From Burkholderiaceae bacterium (GTDB lineage: Bacteria; Pseudomonadota; Gammaproteobacteria; Burkholderiales; Burkholderiaceae_B), in NCBI GenBank assembly GCA_030728985.1, contig JANQYI010000015.1:127614-191613 (forward strand): a stretch of DNA of 64,000 nucleotides, written 5' to 3'. Positions within the stretch are counted from its first letter, which is position 1. The number at the start of each line of letters is the position of its first letter. This document shows positions 27,917 to 36,526 of the stretch, piece after piece. The notes beneath the pieces are model-generated. The model saw nothing but the letters and a program-made list of their open reading frames with translations. It made no database searches and had not been told where the DNA came from. The translations under genes were made by a program, and so were the position numbers.

Positions 27917-28852
27917 TCATTCGATATTCATTGCCTGCTCTTTCATTTGTTCAATAAGCAGTTTTAAATCGATCGCAGCCTTGGACATTTCAAGGCTGCC
28001 TGCTTTTGAGCCCAGCGTGTTGGCCTCGCGATTCATCTCTTGAAACAAGAAGTCGAGCCTTTTGCCTATGCTGCCGCGCGCACCAAGTCCTTTCTGTTTT
28101 CCAGCGGATTCTGGTGCCTCCTTAAGCAAAAACTCCAACTCAGTCAGGTGCGACTTCAGCCGTGTTAATTCTTCAGCGACATCGATGCGTAAGGCAAACA
28201 AACTTGATTCACTTGCGAGTCGCTCCGTCAATTCTGGTCCTGAAATGTGACTGAAACCCGAGGGAAATGCGTTCTGAAGAGTTTCACGCAGCTTTTGAGC
28301 AAGACGCTCTTTTTGCGTCGCGATGAGCAATGGCATTTGTTGTTCGATCGCAGCCACGATTTCAGCAATTTGAGTCGCGGTATCAAGCATCGCGAGACTG
28401 AGGCGGTGACCTTCTCGCTGTCTTCCTGACAGGAGCTCAGAGAGTGCTTCTGCCAGGGCCTCCTGACATGCGCCCATCCAAAGCACGGGATCGATTGGTG
28501 GATGCTGCGCACTCATCCAGCTCAGCATTTCAGACAAACTGGGGGACGCCGTTTCAGGTAAGACTTTTCTCACCTGCGCCAGTTGTTTGGAAACAAGCAA
28601 CAAGGCGTCCTCTGAAATCTCTGTTTGCACTGTAGTTTGAGCACGGCTGAAATGCGCACGAACATCAATTTTTCCACGACTCAGCGCAATGGATATGCGC
28701 TCTTTCATTGGCTGCTCCGCCATTCTTAATTCATCGGGTAGGCGAAACTGGATATCCAAAAAACGACTATTGACTGACCTAAGCTCGACCGTGACGGAGC
28801 CAAAGGATTGTTCGGACTTTCCACTGCCAAAGGCAGTCATACTGTTAATCAT
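27917..28852 (-). CDS. yicC: YicC family endoribonuclease-like protein
   Basis: The YicC family has been linked to RNA turnover; E. coli YicC is reported to act as an endoribonuclease on small RNA RyhB. The protein begins MINSMTAFGSG, the family hallmark, and ends with LDFLFQEMNREANTLGSKAG and a Glu-rich C-terminus close to the usual KEQVQNIE. At 311 residues it is a little longer than E. coli YicC (287). Its ATG overlaps the stop of the upstream gamma-glutamyltransferase gene in ATGA, implying translational coupling. Confidence 0.93.
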   Translation of the reverse strand: MINSMTAFGSGKSEQSFGSVTVELRSVNSRFLDIQFRLPDELRMAEQPMKERISIALSRGKIDVRAHFSRAQTTVQTEISEDALLLVSKQLAQVRKVLPETASPSLSEMLSWMSAQHPPIDPVLWMGACQEALAEALSELLSGRQREGHRLSLAMLDTATQIAEIVAAIEQQMPLLIATQKERLAQKLRETLQNAFPSGFSHISGPELTERLASESSLFALRIDVAEELTRLKSHLTELEFLLKEAPESAGKQKGLGARGSIGKRLDFLFQEMNREANTLGSKAGSLEMSKAAIDLKLLIEQMKEQAMNIE

Positions 28853-30693
28853 TGCATTCTCTCTATACCGATCGCAGCGCCATCGGGGTTGCGGGGATCT
28901 GTTGCGCCAAACAACACACCGTTTTGTTGTTGCACCGTCTGAACGCGTCCCATGGTGGGCATCACGCGTACAACATGACCTTTTTCTTTCAGCAGACGAA
29001 TCGTGTCAGGACTCAAGCCTTTTTCAATCCGCAAGAAGTCGGGCATCCATTGATGATGAACACGCGGCATCGACAGCGCCTCAGCAATGTTCATTTTAAA
29101 ATCTATCGTGTTGAGTATTGTTTGCAACACCGTTGTGATGATTCTCGCGCCACCTGGCGTGCCGGTTGCCAGCCATGGCTGCCCCTCTTTAAGCACAATG
29201 ACTGGCGTCATCGAGCTCAGCGGACGTTTGCCGGGTTCGATCGCGTTGGCAAATCCTCCCAACAAACCAAAAGCATTCGCAGCGCCTGGTTTAGCGGAAA
29301 AGTCATCCATTTCATTATTGAGCAACATACCAGTACCGCGCGCAACGATGCCCGAGCCAAAATTTAAATTCAAGGTGTAGGTACAGCTCACGACGTTACC
29401 CGAGGCATCCATGACAGAGAAGTGGGTGGTTTGTTCGCTTTCATAATCACCGGCGGGTCCTGCTTTGACTTGTTTGCTTGGTGTTGCTTTCAACAGATCG
29501 ATGCGCTTGACCAAGGCGTCCGCATAAGATTTTGCAGTGAGCCCTCGTTGCGGAACATTGACGAAATCCGGATCACCTAAGTATTCGGCTCGGTCGGCAT
29601 AAGCCAAGCGCGCGCTTTCTGCGATAAGGTGAATCGTTTTCGCACTGCCTGCGCCGAACTCGGATAAAGGGAAACGCTCTAGGATATTCAACATTTGAAT
29701 AAGATGGACACCTCCCGAGCTCGGCGCGGGCATTGAATACACCTCATAGCCACGATAGGTGCCCTGAGCAGGCTTACGCATCACAATACGATAGCGCGAA
29801 AGGTCCTCAAGCGTCATGGGGCGCGTGGATGCCGCCAGGGTATCGACGATACTCTGAGCGACGGGTCCACTGTAAAACCCATCGATTCCTTTTTCCGCGA
29901 TCAAGCGAAGTGTCCGAGCCAAATCAGGCTGAAAAAGTGTTTCGCCGGCTTCATAGGTCACGAGGCTGGAGGACGGGCATTCGGACAAAAGGCAGTCAGG
30001 CGCGTCGGTTTTGCGTTTGAAAAATACTTCGCGCGTGGACGGCCAGCGCTCGAGATGGCTTCGTTGCCGACTAAACAGTTGAGCCAGTACCGGGCTGACG
30101 GTAAAGCCATTCTCTGCCAAATGTATCGCGGGTGACAATAAGGTTTTCAAAGGTAGAGCGCCAAATTGTTGAGCGGCAGAAAGCAAGCCTGCCACCGTCC
30201 CTGGGACAGCGACAGCATAAGGGCTAATGGTTGATTTCCCTCGAATGACTTCACCTTCTTGATTAAGAAACATCTCTTTACGAGCGGCAGCTGGTGCCGT
30301 TTCTCTAAAGTCAATGGCATGCGTGGAGCCAGTTTTAGCTTCTCGCACAAGCATAAAACCGCCTCCGCCAAGGTTGCCGGCATAGGGTAAAACAACGGCC
30401 AGGACAAATCCCACTGCCACAGCCGCATCAATGGCATTACCTCCTTGACGCAAGATATCCGCACCAACTTTACTGGCCAAACGATGGTCAGAGGCGACCA
30501 TCCCGCCAGAGGCCTGGATAGGGTGAAAAATTTCAAATCGATTGTCATAACGCGTGATGGCAACATTTTCAGCTTGTGCTGGGGAAAGCCTGGGTAGCAT
30601 CAGAACGATGGACAAAAGTGATGCAAGCAAGACAGCGATTGGCCTGCTGCGTATACTGTGAAGATGATGCCTCTGGCTTTGGTCGTGTCGCAT
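28849..30693 (-). CDS. ggt: Gamma-glutamyltranspeptidase, periplasmic precursor
   Basis: Cleaves gamma-glutamyl bonds of glutathione and glutamine outside the cytoplasm. A signal peptide covers about residues 1-41 (hydrophobic core near 19-33, ending SPAQA). The propeptide is autocleaved before Thr422 in the TTHFSV motif, giving large and small subunits. GGNAIDAAVA, YAGNLGGGGFML and the late GKRPLSSMTP motif are present. At 614 residues it is a typical precursor. It overlaps yicC by four bases and is divergent from rph across 39 bases, so its promoter must lie close to or inside rph. Confidence 0.93.
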   Translation of the reverse strand: MRHDQSQRHHLHSIRSRPIAVLLASLLSIVLMLPRLSPAQAENVAITRYDNRFEIFHPIQASGGMVASDHRLASKVGADILRQGGNAIDAAVAVGFVLAVVLPYAGNLGGGGFMLVREAKTGSTHAIDFRETAPAAARKEMFLNQEGEVIRGKSTISPYAVAVPGTVAGLLSAAQQFGALPLKTLLSPAIHLAENGFTVSPVLAQLFSRQRSHLERWPSTREVFFKRKTDAPDCLLSECPSSSLVTYEAGETLFQPDLARTLRLIAEKGIDGFYSGPVAQSIVDTLAASTRPMTLEDLSRYRIVMRKPAQGTYRGYEVYSMPAPSSGGVHLIQMLNILERFPLSEFGAGSAKTIHLIAESARLAYADRAEYLGDPDFVNVPQRGLTAKSYADALVKRIDLLKATPSKQVKAGPAGDYESEQTTHFSVMDASGNVVSCTYTLNLNFGSGIVARGTGMLLNNEMDDFSAKPGAANAFGLLGGFANAIEPGKRPLSSMTPVIVLKEGQPWLATGTPGGARIITTVLQTILNTIDFKMNIAEALSMPRVHHQWMPDFLRIEKGLSPDTIRLLKEKGHVVRVMPTMGRVQTVQQQNGVLFGATDPRNPDGAAIGIERMQ

Positions 30694-30732
30694 CGCAATG
30701 TTTCCGATCGTTTTTGTAAGTGAGAGCTCAAC

Positions 30733-31473
30733 GTGTCAAATACTAGCACTAGCCCCATTCGTCTTTCAGGCAGAAAACTCGACGAACTCCGTACTGTCAG
30801 TGTTCAGAGAAACTTTACCCGTTACGCGGAAGGCTCGGTGCTGTTTTGTATGGGCGAAACGCAAGTCCTTTGTACCGCAAGCGTACTTGAAAAAGTTCCT
30901 CCTTTTTTAAAAGGCAAGGGGCAAGGCTGGGTCACCGCCGAGTACGGGATGCTTCCCCGCGCGACACATACTCGCTCGGATCGCGAAGCTGCCAAGGGCA
31001 AACAATCCGGTCGCACGCAAGAAATTCAAAGACTGATCGGAAGAAGCCTGAGAGCGGTCATCGATATGGAGGCATTAGGCGAGCGCACCATCCAAGTCGA
31101 TTGCGATGTCCTTCAGGCAGATGGGGGGACACGTTGCGCAAGCATTACCGGCGCTTGGATTGCGGTGGCGGATGCGATCGAGGGACTACTTTCGCGCGGC
31201 GTGATCGTCCATAATCCACTCAAGGACTCCGTCGCGGCTATTTCAGTCGGGATGGTCAATGGCCATCCGACCTTAGATCTTGATTATCCCGAAGACTCAG
31301 GCTGCGACGCCGATATGAACGTCGTCATGACGGGTGCTGGTCGGTATGTCGAAGTTCAGGGGACGGCTGAAGGTCACGCCTTTGATCGAGAGGAACTCAA
31401 TGCCTTGCTGAGCCTTGCCGAGCAGGGAATACAGGCCCTCAAAGAAAAACAGAGGGCCGCTCGTCAAGCCTGA
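30733..31473 (+). CDS. rph: Ribonuclease PH
   Basis: A phosphorolytic 3'-5' exonuclease that trims tRNA 3' ends. The 246-residue protein has the family core [13 protein letters not shown], the ARG-rich [24 protein letters not shown] region and the phosphate-site [12 protein letters not shown]. The start is GTG at 30733. In Burkholderiales I know, rph is directly followed by rdgB and hemW; here a 4.4-kb block of four catabolic genes separates them. Confidence 0.96.
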   Translation: MSNTSTSPIRLSGRKLDELRTVSVQRNFTRYAEGSVLFCMGETQVLCTASVLEKVPPFLKGKGQGWVTAEYGMLPRATHTRSDREAAKGKQSGRTQEIQRLIGRSLRAVIDMEALGERTIQVDCDVLQADGGTRCASITGAWIAVADAIEGLLSRGVIVHNPLKDSVAAISVGMVNGHPTLDLDYPEDSGCDADMNVVMTGAGRYVEVQGTAEGHAFDREELNALLSLAEQGIQALKEKQRAARQA

Positions 31474-31479
31474 TGCCTG

Positions 31480-32232
31480 TTAGATGGTTCGACCACCATC
31501 GACGGGCAATTCCAAGCCGGTCAAAAATGATGCTTCCTCAGACGCCAAAAATACAGCCGCATTGGCGATATCTTTGGGAACACTCAAACGCCCCATCGGG
31601 ATCGTGGCGATAAAACGTGCACGATTTTCCGGGGTATCAGGAACCCCCATGAAATCTCCCAGCATGCCGGTATCGCCCATGACAGGGCAAATGACATTGA
31701 CGCGAATGTTGTCACCCGCCAATTCGACGGCCAGGGACTTTGAGAGCAAATTGGCCGCACCTTTGGAGGCGTTATACCAAGTCAGTCCGGGCCGTGGACG
31801 CATCCCGGCGGTTGAGCCAACATTGATGATGCAACCGGATTTCTTGATACGCATTGAAGGCACGACGGCATTAATCATGTGATAGATTGCTTTGACATTG
31901 ACGTCAAAGCAGCGATCATAGGTGGCCTCGTCGACCCCTAAAAATGGTTGATTTTTATGGGTAAAGCCCGCGTTATTGACGACGATATCGATCTCACCAA
32001 AATGATCGCGCGCAGCCTTGACGGCCAGATCGATGTCAGCCCGTTTGCTGACGTCGCATTTCACTGCAACGGCGGCGCTACCGATTTCCTTGGCAACTTT
32101 TTGCGCACCGACTTCATTGAGGTCTGCAATCACGACCTTGGCTCCTTCGCGGGCGTAGCTGCGCGCGATTTCAGCGCCAAATCCACTTGCAGCACCTGTG
32201 ACGATCGCAACCTTATCTTTTAAACGCATCAT
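31480..32232 (-). CDS. Short-chain dehydrogenase/reductase of the catabolic cassette
   Basis: A classical SDR of 250 residues with TGAASGFG, NNAG and the active-site YNASK; it lacks membrane or signal segments. The two start codons ATG ATG at 32232/32229 have GGGAG about seven bases upstream; the open frame beyond adds 11 residues without support. It follows the MmgE/PrpD gene after 48 bases holding a strong hairpin. Together with that gene and the acyl-CoA dehydrogenase it probably forms a degradation operon; the alcohol or hydroxyacyl substrate is unknown. It converges on rph with a 6-base gap. Confidence 0.9.
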   Translation of the reverse strand: MMRLKDKVAIVTGAASGFGAEIARSYAREGAKVVIADLNEVGAQKVAKEIGSAAVAVKCDVSKRADIDLAVKAARDHFGEIDIVVNNAGFTHKNQPFLGVDEATYDRCFDVNVKAIYHMINAVVPSMRIKKSGCIINVGSTAGMRPRPGLTWYNASKGAANLLSKSLAVELAGDNIRVNVICPVMGDTGMLGDFMGVPDTPENRARFIATIPMGRLSVPKDIANAAVFLASEEASFLTGLELPVDGGRTI

Positions 32233-32251
32233 TGCTTGTCTCCCAAAGATT

Positions 32252-32274
32252 AAGGGCCTGATCATCAGGCCCTT
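32252..32274. terminator. Strong hairpin between prpD-like and SDR genes
   Basis: A ten-base stem, AAGGGCCTGA at 32252-32261 and TCAGGCCCTT at 32265-32274, closes a 3-base loop. On the plus strand it ends in TTTTT, the shape of an intrinsic terminator against antisense transcripts coming from rph. On the minus strand, the direction of the cassette, the stem is followed only by AATCTTT, so it is more likely a partial terminator or an mRNA-processing hairpin that lowers expression of the last gene. Confidence 0.6.
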
Positions 32275-32280
32275 TTTATA

Positions 32281-33672
32281 TCATGCAGCGGCTAATAACT
32301 GTCCTAGCTTGGCTTGCTTTCTGATTTCCCAAACAGTCTGGGTCAGTTGTTTAACTTGCGACGCTGTCGCAGCGCCTTGATAAGTCCCTAAGCGTAATGT
32401 TTTTTCTTCGATTTCTGGTCGGGAAAGTGTATTTCCAGGATCCCCTTTCGGTTCGTCGACGCGGCCAGTCAAGGTGCGACCATCCGTGGTCTTGACCGTG
32501 ACTTTACCAATCCAACGTTGTGGGTAGGCAGTATCGACCTCTTCATCCAACTCCATGGTGACTTTGTCGCGAAACGCGGTCACAGCGCCGTCTTTGAGTG
32601 CTTGATCAAAACCAGCCAAATCCGCTGAGTTTCGCAATGCAATCAGTGCGAGCACCGTGCCCATCGAAAATTTTGATTGATGGACCGTCTTCGGATCTAC
32701 GACAGGACCCAAGACATCGATTGCGCCTTGATGGACGTGTGTGACGACTGAAGCAATGTCACTGGCCTTGAGTCCATGCTCTTGCATCGCATGCTGCAAC
32801 GCATCTGCAGCAGGATGTGTATGACGACACGAAGCATGGAACTTGAAAGAAGTTTCAGCGAGCGCCCAGCGCGAGCCCAAACGATCTGTGAGTTTTGCCA
32901 GATCTGCATCCGTGGACATTCCGGCCGCTAAGCCTTGAGTGCCCTCTAAAATGCGGCGCGCACCTGTAAAACCATCTTGCGCGAGATAAGCAGCGGTCAT
33001 GCCAGCAGAGGCCGCATGTGCTGTGTGCAGTTGCTTGGAGTCAGCCGCATCACGTAAAAACTCCCAGAGTCCCGCGGTCGTCGTGCCGGCAGAACCAATG
33101 GCATTGAGCATTTGCTCAGGGTTGAGCTTGAGCAAACGGCCTACGGTCACAGCAGCCGCAATGGTGCCAGCGGTGCCTGTCGTATGGAAAATTTTGTAAT
33201 GTGAACGTCCCAGAAACTCACCGACACGAATACCGACCTCGTAGCCAACCACTGAGGCAGTGATGAAATCTTCTCCGGAAGCGCCAAGCGCTTGCGCGAC
33301 AGCGAGTGCAGGGGGAAAAACAACGGCTGCAGGATGGAAAACAGCGCCATTATGCACATCGTCTTGTTCAACAACGTGCGAAGACGCTGCGTTGACCATG
33401 GCGGCGAACACGGGGGAGGTCAGGCGTCGGTTGACGAAGTCCTCTGACTTGCCCTCTGAGGGTCCCATCAACTCGGCATACTTGGCCATGGCTTTCACCG
33501 CCGGGGCAGAGGATCCAGCGAGGATGGAAGCCAAAGTGTCTAAAAACAAATCCTCACAACGCAAGCGCACGGACTCAGGTATGTCCGTGTACTTGAGTTC
33601 AGAGGAAAATTTCGCAAGTTCAGCACTGGGGTGCAACACAGTGGCACCAACGGGAGCGCGCGCAGCAGTCAT
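32281..33672 (-). CDS. MmgE/PrpD family protein
   Basis: A 463-residue member of the MmgE/PrpD fold, which includes 2-methylcitrate dehydratase, cis-aconitate decarboxylase and iminodisuccinate epimerase. The N-terminal helical domain (LFLDTLASILAGSSAPAV), the SHVVEQDDVHNGAVFHPAAVV metal/substrate region and ASCRHTHPAADAL are typical. No methylcitrate-cycle genes (prpB, prpC, acnD) are nearby, so methylcitrate dehydratase is not the obvious role. It lies 11 bases after the acyl-CoA dehydrogenase gene and is probably cotranscribed with it. Confidence 0.88.
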   Translation of the reverse strand: MTAARAPVGATVLHPSAELAKFSSELKYTDIPESVRLRCEDLFLDTLASILAGSSAPAVKAMAKYAELMGPSEGKSEDFVNRRLTSPVFAAMVNAASSHVVEQDDVHNGAVFHPAAVVFPPALAVAQALGASGEDFITASVVGYEVGIRVGEFLGRSHYKIFHTTGTAGTIAAAVTVGRLLKLNPEQMLNAIGSAGTTTAGLWEFLRDAADSKQLHTAHAASAGMTAAYLAQDGFTGARRILEGTQGLAAGMSTDADLAKLTDRLGSRWALAETSFKFHASCRHTHPAADALQHAMQEHGLKASDIASVVTHVHQGAIDVLGPVVDPKTVHQSKFSMGTVLALIALRNSADLAGFDQALKDGAVTAFRDKVTMELDEEVDTAYPQRWIGKVTVKTTDGRTLTGRVDEPKGDPGNTLSRPEIEEKTLRLGTYQGAATASQVKQLTQTVWEIRKQAKLGQLLAAA

Positions 33673-33683
33673 ATCTTTCCCCT

Positions 33684-34844
33684 TTAAAAGGACCGTGGCA
33701 AACCGAGAATGTGCTCGGCAACATAAGACAAAATCAAATTAGTCGAAATCGGTGCAACCTGATAGAGACGCGTTTCGCGGAATTTACGCTCTACGTCGTA
33801 TTCACACGCAAATCCGAATCCGCCATGGAATTGCAAGCAGGCGTTGGCTGCTTCCCATGACGCATCGGCTGCCAACAGTTTTGCCATGTTGGCTTGCGCA
33901 CCGCAAGGAAGATTGGCATCAAACAATCGGCAGGCCTCGTAACGCATCAAGCTCGCGGCCTCAACGTTGATATGCGCGCGTGCAATCGGGAATTGTACCC
34001 CCTGGTTTTGACCGATCGGACGTCCGAACACAATACGATCTTTAACGTAAGCGGTCACCCGATCTACAAACCAGTAACCGTCCCCGATACATTCGGCGGC
34101 AATCAACGCACGTTCTGCGTTCAGACCATCAAGAATGTATTTAAATCCTTTGCCTTCCTCACCGATCAGGTTCTCCGCAGGGATCTCTAGGTTATCAAAG
34201 AACAATTCATTTGTTTCGTGATTCACCATATTCAGAATCGGCCGAACGGTCAGCCCCTTGCCAATCGCATCGCGCAAATCTACGATGAAAATCGACATGC
34301 CTTCGGATTTTTTAGTGACTTGATCGAGAGGCGTCGTGCGGGCCAAGAGAATCATCAAATCAGAATGCTGAACGCGGGAGATCCAAACTTTTTGACCATT
34401 AATCACATAACGGTCGCCTTTGCGTACTGCCGTTGTCTTGATTTTGGTGGTGTCTGTGCCTGTCGTAGGCTCGGTCACACCCATGGATTGCAAACGCAAT
34501 TCACCAGCGGCGATTTTGGGCAAATAAAAGTTTTTTTGCTCCGCTGAGCCATGACGCAGCAAGGTGCCCATGTTGTAGAGCTGACCATGGCAGGCGCCTG
34601 AGTTTCCTCCGCAACGGTTGATTTCCTCCATGATCACGGAGGCTTCGGTCAAGCCAAGACCCGAGCCACCGTATTCTTGTGGAATCAGCGCAGCCATCCA
34701 ACCTGCCTGGGTCAACGCATTAACGAATTCTTCAGGGTAACCCCTGACTTCATCCACTTTACGAAAGTATTCGTCGGGAAATTGTTTGCACAGATCCCTA
34801 ATTGCGTCACGGATATCTTGGTACTGATCTACGTTGGAGTTCAT
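33684..34844 (-). CDS. Acyl-CoA dehydrogenase family protein
   Basis: An FAD-dependent dehydrogenase of 386 residues with the N-terminal, middle (MGVTEPTTGTDTTKIKT) and C-terminal (FGRPIGQNQGVQFPIA; CLQFHGGFGF) domains. The C-terminal position that holds the catalytic Glu of medium-chain enzymes (YEGT) reads VAPISTN, so that base is absent. Glu244 in GLNAERALIA matches the alternative catalytic Glu of isovaleryl- and long-chain acyl-CoA dehydrogenases. A branched or unusual acyl-CoA substrate is therefore possible. It is the first gene of the cassette, divergent from a LysR gene. Confidence 0.9.
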   Translation of the reverse strand: MNSNVDQYQDIRDAIRDLCKQFPDEYFRKVDEVRGYPEEFVNALTQAGWMAALIPQEYGGSGLGLTEASVIMEEINRCGGNSGACHGQLYNMGTLLRHGSAEQKNFYLPKIAAGELRLQSMGVTEPTTGTDTTKIKTTAVRKGDRYVINGQKVWISRVQHSDLMILLARTTPLDQVTKKSEGMSIFIVDLRDAIGKGLTVRPILNMVNHETNELFFDNLEIPAENLIGEEGKGFKYILDGLNAERALIAAECIGDGYWFVDRVTAYVKDRIVFGRPIGQNQGVQFPIARAHINVEAASLMRYEACRLFDANLPCGAQANMAKLLAADASWEAANACLQFHGGFGFACEYDVERKFRETRLYQVAPISTNLILSYVAEHILGLPRSF

Positions 34845-34894
34845 GATTGTCTTATGATGGCAAATGTTATACAGACGTTAATGTGCCCCATGGC

Positions 34895-34906
34895 GTCAAA
34901 CTTGAC
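34895..34906. promoter_or_regulatory. Candidate LysR operator between the cassette and its regulator
   Basis: GTCAA and TTGAC form a perfect 5-base dyad with a 2-base centre in the 116-base divergent spacer. A T-N11-A pattern (T34896 to A34908), as LysR-type regulators prefer, overlaps it. The site is 51 bases from the acyl-CoA dehydrogenase start and 55 bases from the lysR start, a suitable place for control of both directions. Confidence 0.35.
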
Positions 34907-34960
34907 CATTTATGTTTGATTAACCCGGGCTTTTTCATTGCTTAAGAGACGGCCGACCCT

Positions 34961-35863
34961 ATGGCGAACCATTTTGACCTGACGGACTTACAGTTGATCG
35001 TCAATATTGGAGACGCTAGCAGCCTGACCCGTGGTGCTGAAAAGTCTCACTTGTCTCTTCCTGCGGCCAGCAATCGCGTTAAAAACCTGGAAGACCACTT
35101 TGGCACTAGGCTTTTTCACCGCAATAGCCAGGGCGTGACACTGACTCCTTCTGGTGAAGCCTTTTTGCGTCATGCAAGGTTGGTTTTGCGCCAAATAGAT
35201 CACTTGCGGGGGGATATCCATGAGTATGCGCGCGGCATCAAAGGCCAGGTACGCATGCTGGCGAACACCACCGCCATGACCGAATTTATGCCAGCAGTGC
35301 TAAGTCGTTTTTTAGCGTCGCATCCGGATGTTACGGTCGAGTTGAGAGAGCGACTCAGTTATCTTGTGATCAAAGCGGTGTCTGAGGGCTCGGCGGACAT
35401 CGGCATCGTTGCCGGAAAACCCGCCTCCTCAGAGCTGGAATACATTCCCTACCGACAAGATCGGTTGGTGCTTGTCGCGCCCATTGACCATCCACTGAGT
35501 GGTCTGAGCGAGGTTGCTTTCTCAGATACGCTTTCCTTTGAGTATGTCGGCCTGTCGGAGTGGAGCGCCATCCATGCTTTTTTAATTCAGGCTGCTGACA
35601 AGCTCGGTTATCCCTTCCGCTTTCGAGTGGAAGTAGGCAGCTTTGAAGCCGTGTGCCGCATGATTGAGGCGGGTGTTGGTATCGGCGTTGTGCCTGAGCT
35701 CGTGGCTAAACGATATGCCCAGCGACTCAAGATCAATATTGTTCGACTGTCCGATGAGTGGTCAGAAAGAAAGCTGCAAATCTGTGTCCGTAACCTTCAA
35801 CAATTGCCGAGCTTCACCAAAGATTTAGTCAATATGCTGATTGAAGACGTCCCTGTCGTCTGA
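34961..35863 (+). CDS. LysR-type transcriptional regulator
   Basis: A 300-residue regulator with an N-terminal winged helix-turn-helix (residues 5-65, including SLTRGAEKSHLSLPAASNRVK) and a periplasmic-binding-protein-like effector domain (about 92-295). It is divergent from the acyl-CoA dehydrogenase/PrpD/SDR genes, the usual layout when a LysR protein controls the neighbouring operon. Its effector is probably an intermediate of that pathway. The following gene, rdgB, starts 48 bases downstream and has an unrelated housekeeping role. Confidence 0.92.
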   Translation: MANHFDLTDLQLIVNIGDASSLTRGAEKSHLSLPAASNRVKNLEDHFGTRLFHRNSQGVTLTPSGEAFLRHARLVLRQIDHLRGDIHEYARGIKGQVRMLANTTAMTEFMPAVLSRFLASHPDVTVELRERLSYLVIKAVSEGSADIGIVAGKPASSELEYIPYRQDRLVLVAPIDHPLSGLSEVAFSDTLSFEYVGLSEWSAIHAFLIQAADKLGYPFRFRVEVGSFEAVCRMIEAGVGIGVVPELVAKRYAQRLKINIVRLSDEWSERKLQICVRNLQQLPSFTKDLVNMLIEDVPVV

Positions 35864-35911
35864 CACTCGAATATTTCCCCTTTTAATCGCCATCGTGAGT
35901 CCGAACTATTT

Positions 35912-36526
35912 ATGTTGACCTCAGTCGTGCTCGCCTCTGGTAATGCGGGCAAACTCAAGGAATTTAACGCGCTGCTTGATCCTCTTGGGTTGACTGTCAT
36001 CCCTCAAGCATCCCTTGGCATCAGCGAAGCGCCAGAGCCTCATGTCACTTTTGTTGAAAATGCGCTTGCTAAGGCGCGGCATGCGAGTGCGTGCTCCGGT
36101 TTACCCGCCATCGCCGATGATTCGGGATTGTGTGTGCGTGCGTTGGGTGGCGCACCCGGGATTCACTCGGCGCGATATGCGCAATTGGAGCAGGGTGATC
36201 GTTTCGATCTCGCCAATAATCGAAAACTCATACAAACACTCGAACAAGTTTCGGACCGCTTCGCTTGGTATGTGGCGGTCCTGGTTTTCATCACACACCC
36301 TGATGATCCTCAACCTCTGATCGCCGAAGCAAACTGGTTCGGAGAGATCATCGATACGCCCCGCGGCGCAAACGGATTCGGCTATGACGCCCATTTTTAT
36401 ATCGCTCAACACGACTGTACCGTTGCGCAGCTTGATCCTAGCGTAAAAAACGCAGTGAGTCATCGCGCTCAGGCGATGACCCTGCTTCTTTCCAAATTAA
36501 GAGAGCGAGGCTTGATTCCTTTATGA
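35912..36526 (+). CDS. rdgB: dITP/XTP pyrophosphatase RdgB
   Basis: Hydrolyses non-canonical purine triphosphates (dITP, XTP) to keep them out of DNA. At 204 residues, it begins with VVLASGNAGKLKEF, the family nucleotide-binding start. IADDSGLCVRALGGAPGIHSARYA, GFGYDAHF and the C-terminal SHRAQA motif are all present. The stop overlaps the hemW start in ATGA, so the two are translationally coupled. Confidence 0.96.
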   Translation: MLTSVVLASGNAGKLKEFNALLDPLGLTVIPQASLGISEAPEPHVTFVENALAKARHASACSGLPAIADDSGLCVRALGGAPGIHSARYAQLEQGDRFDLANNRKLIQTLEQVSDRFAWYVAVLVFITHPDDPQPLIAEANWFGEIIDTPRGANGFGYDAHFYIAQHDCTVAQLDPSVKNAVSHRAQAMTLLLSKLRERGLIPL

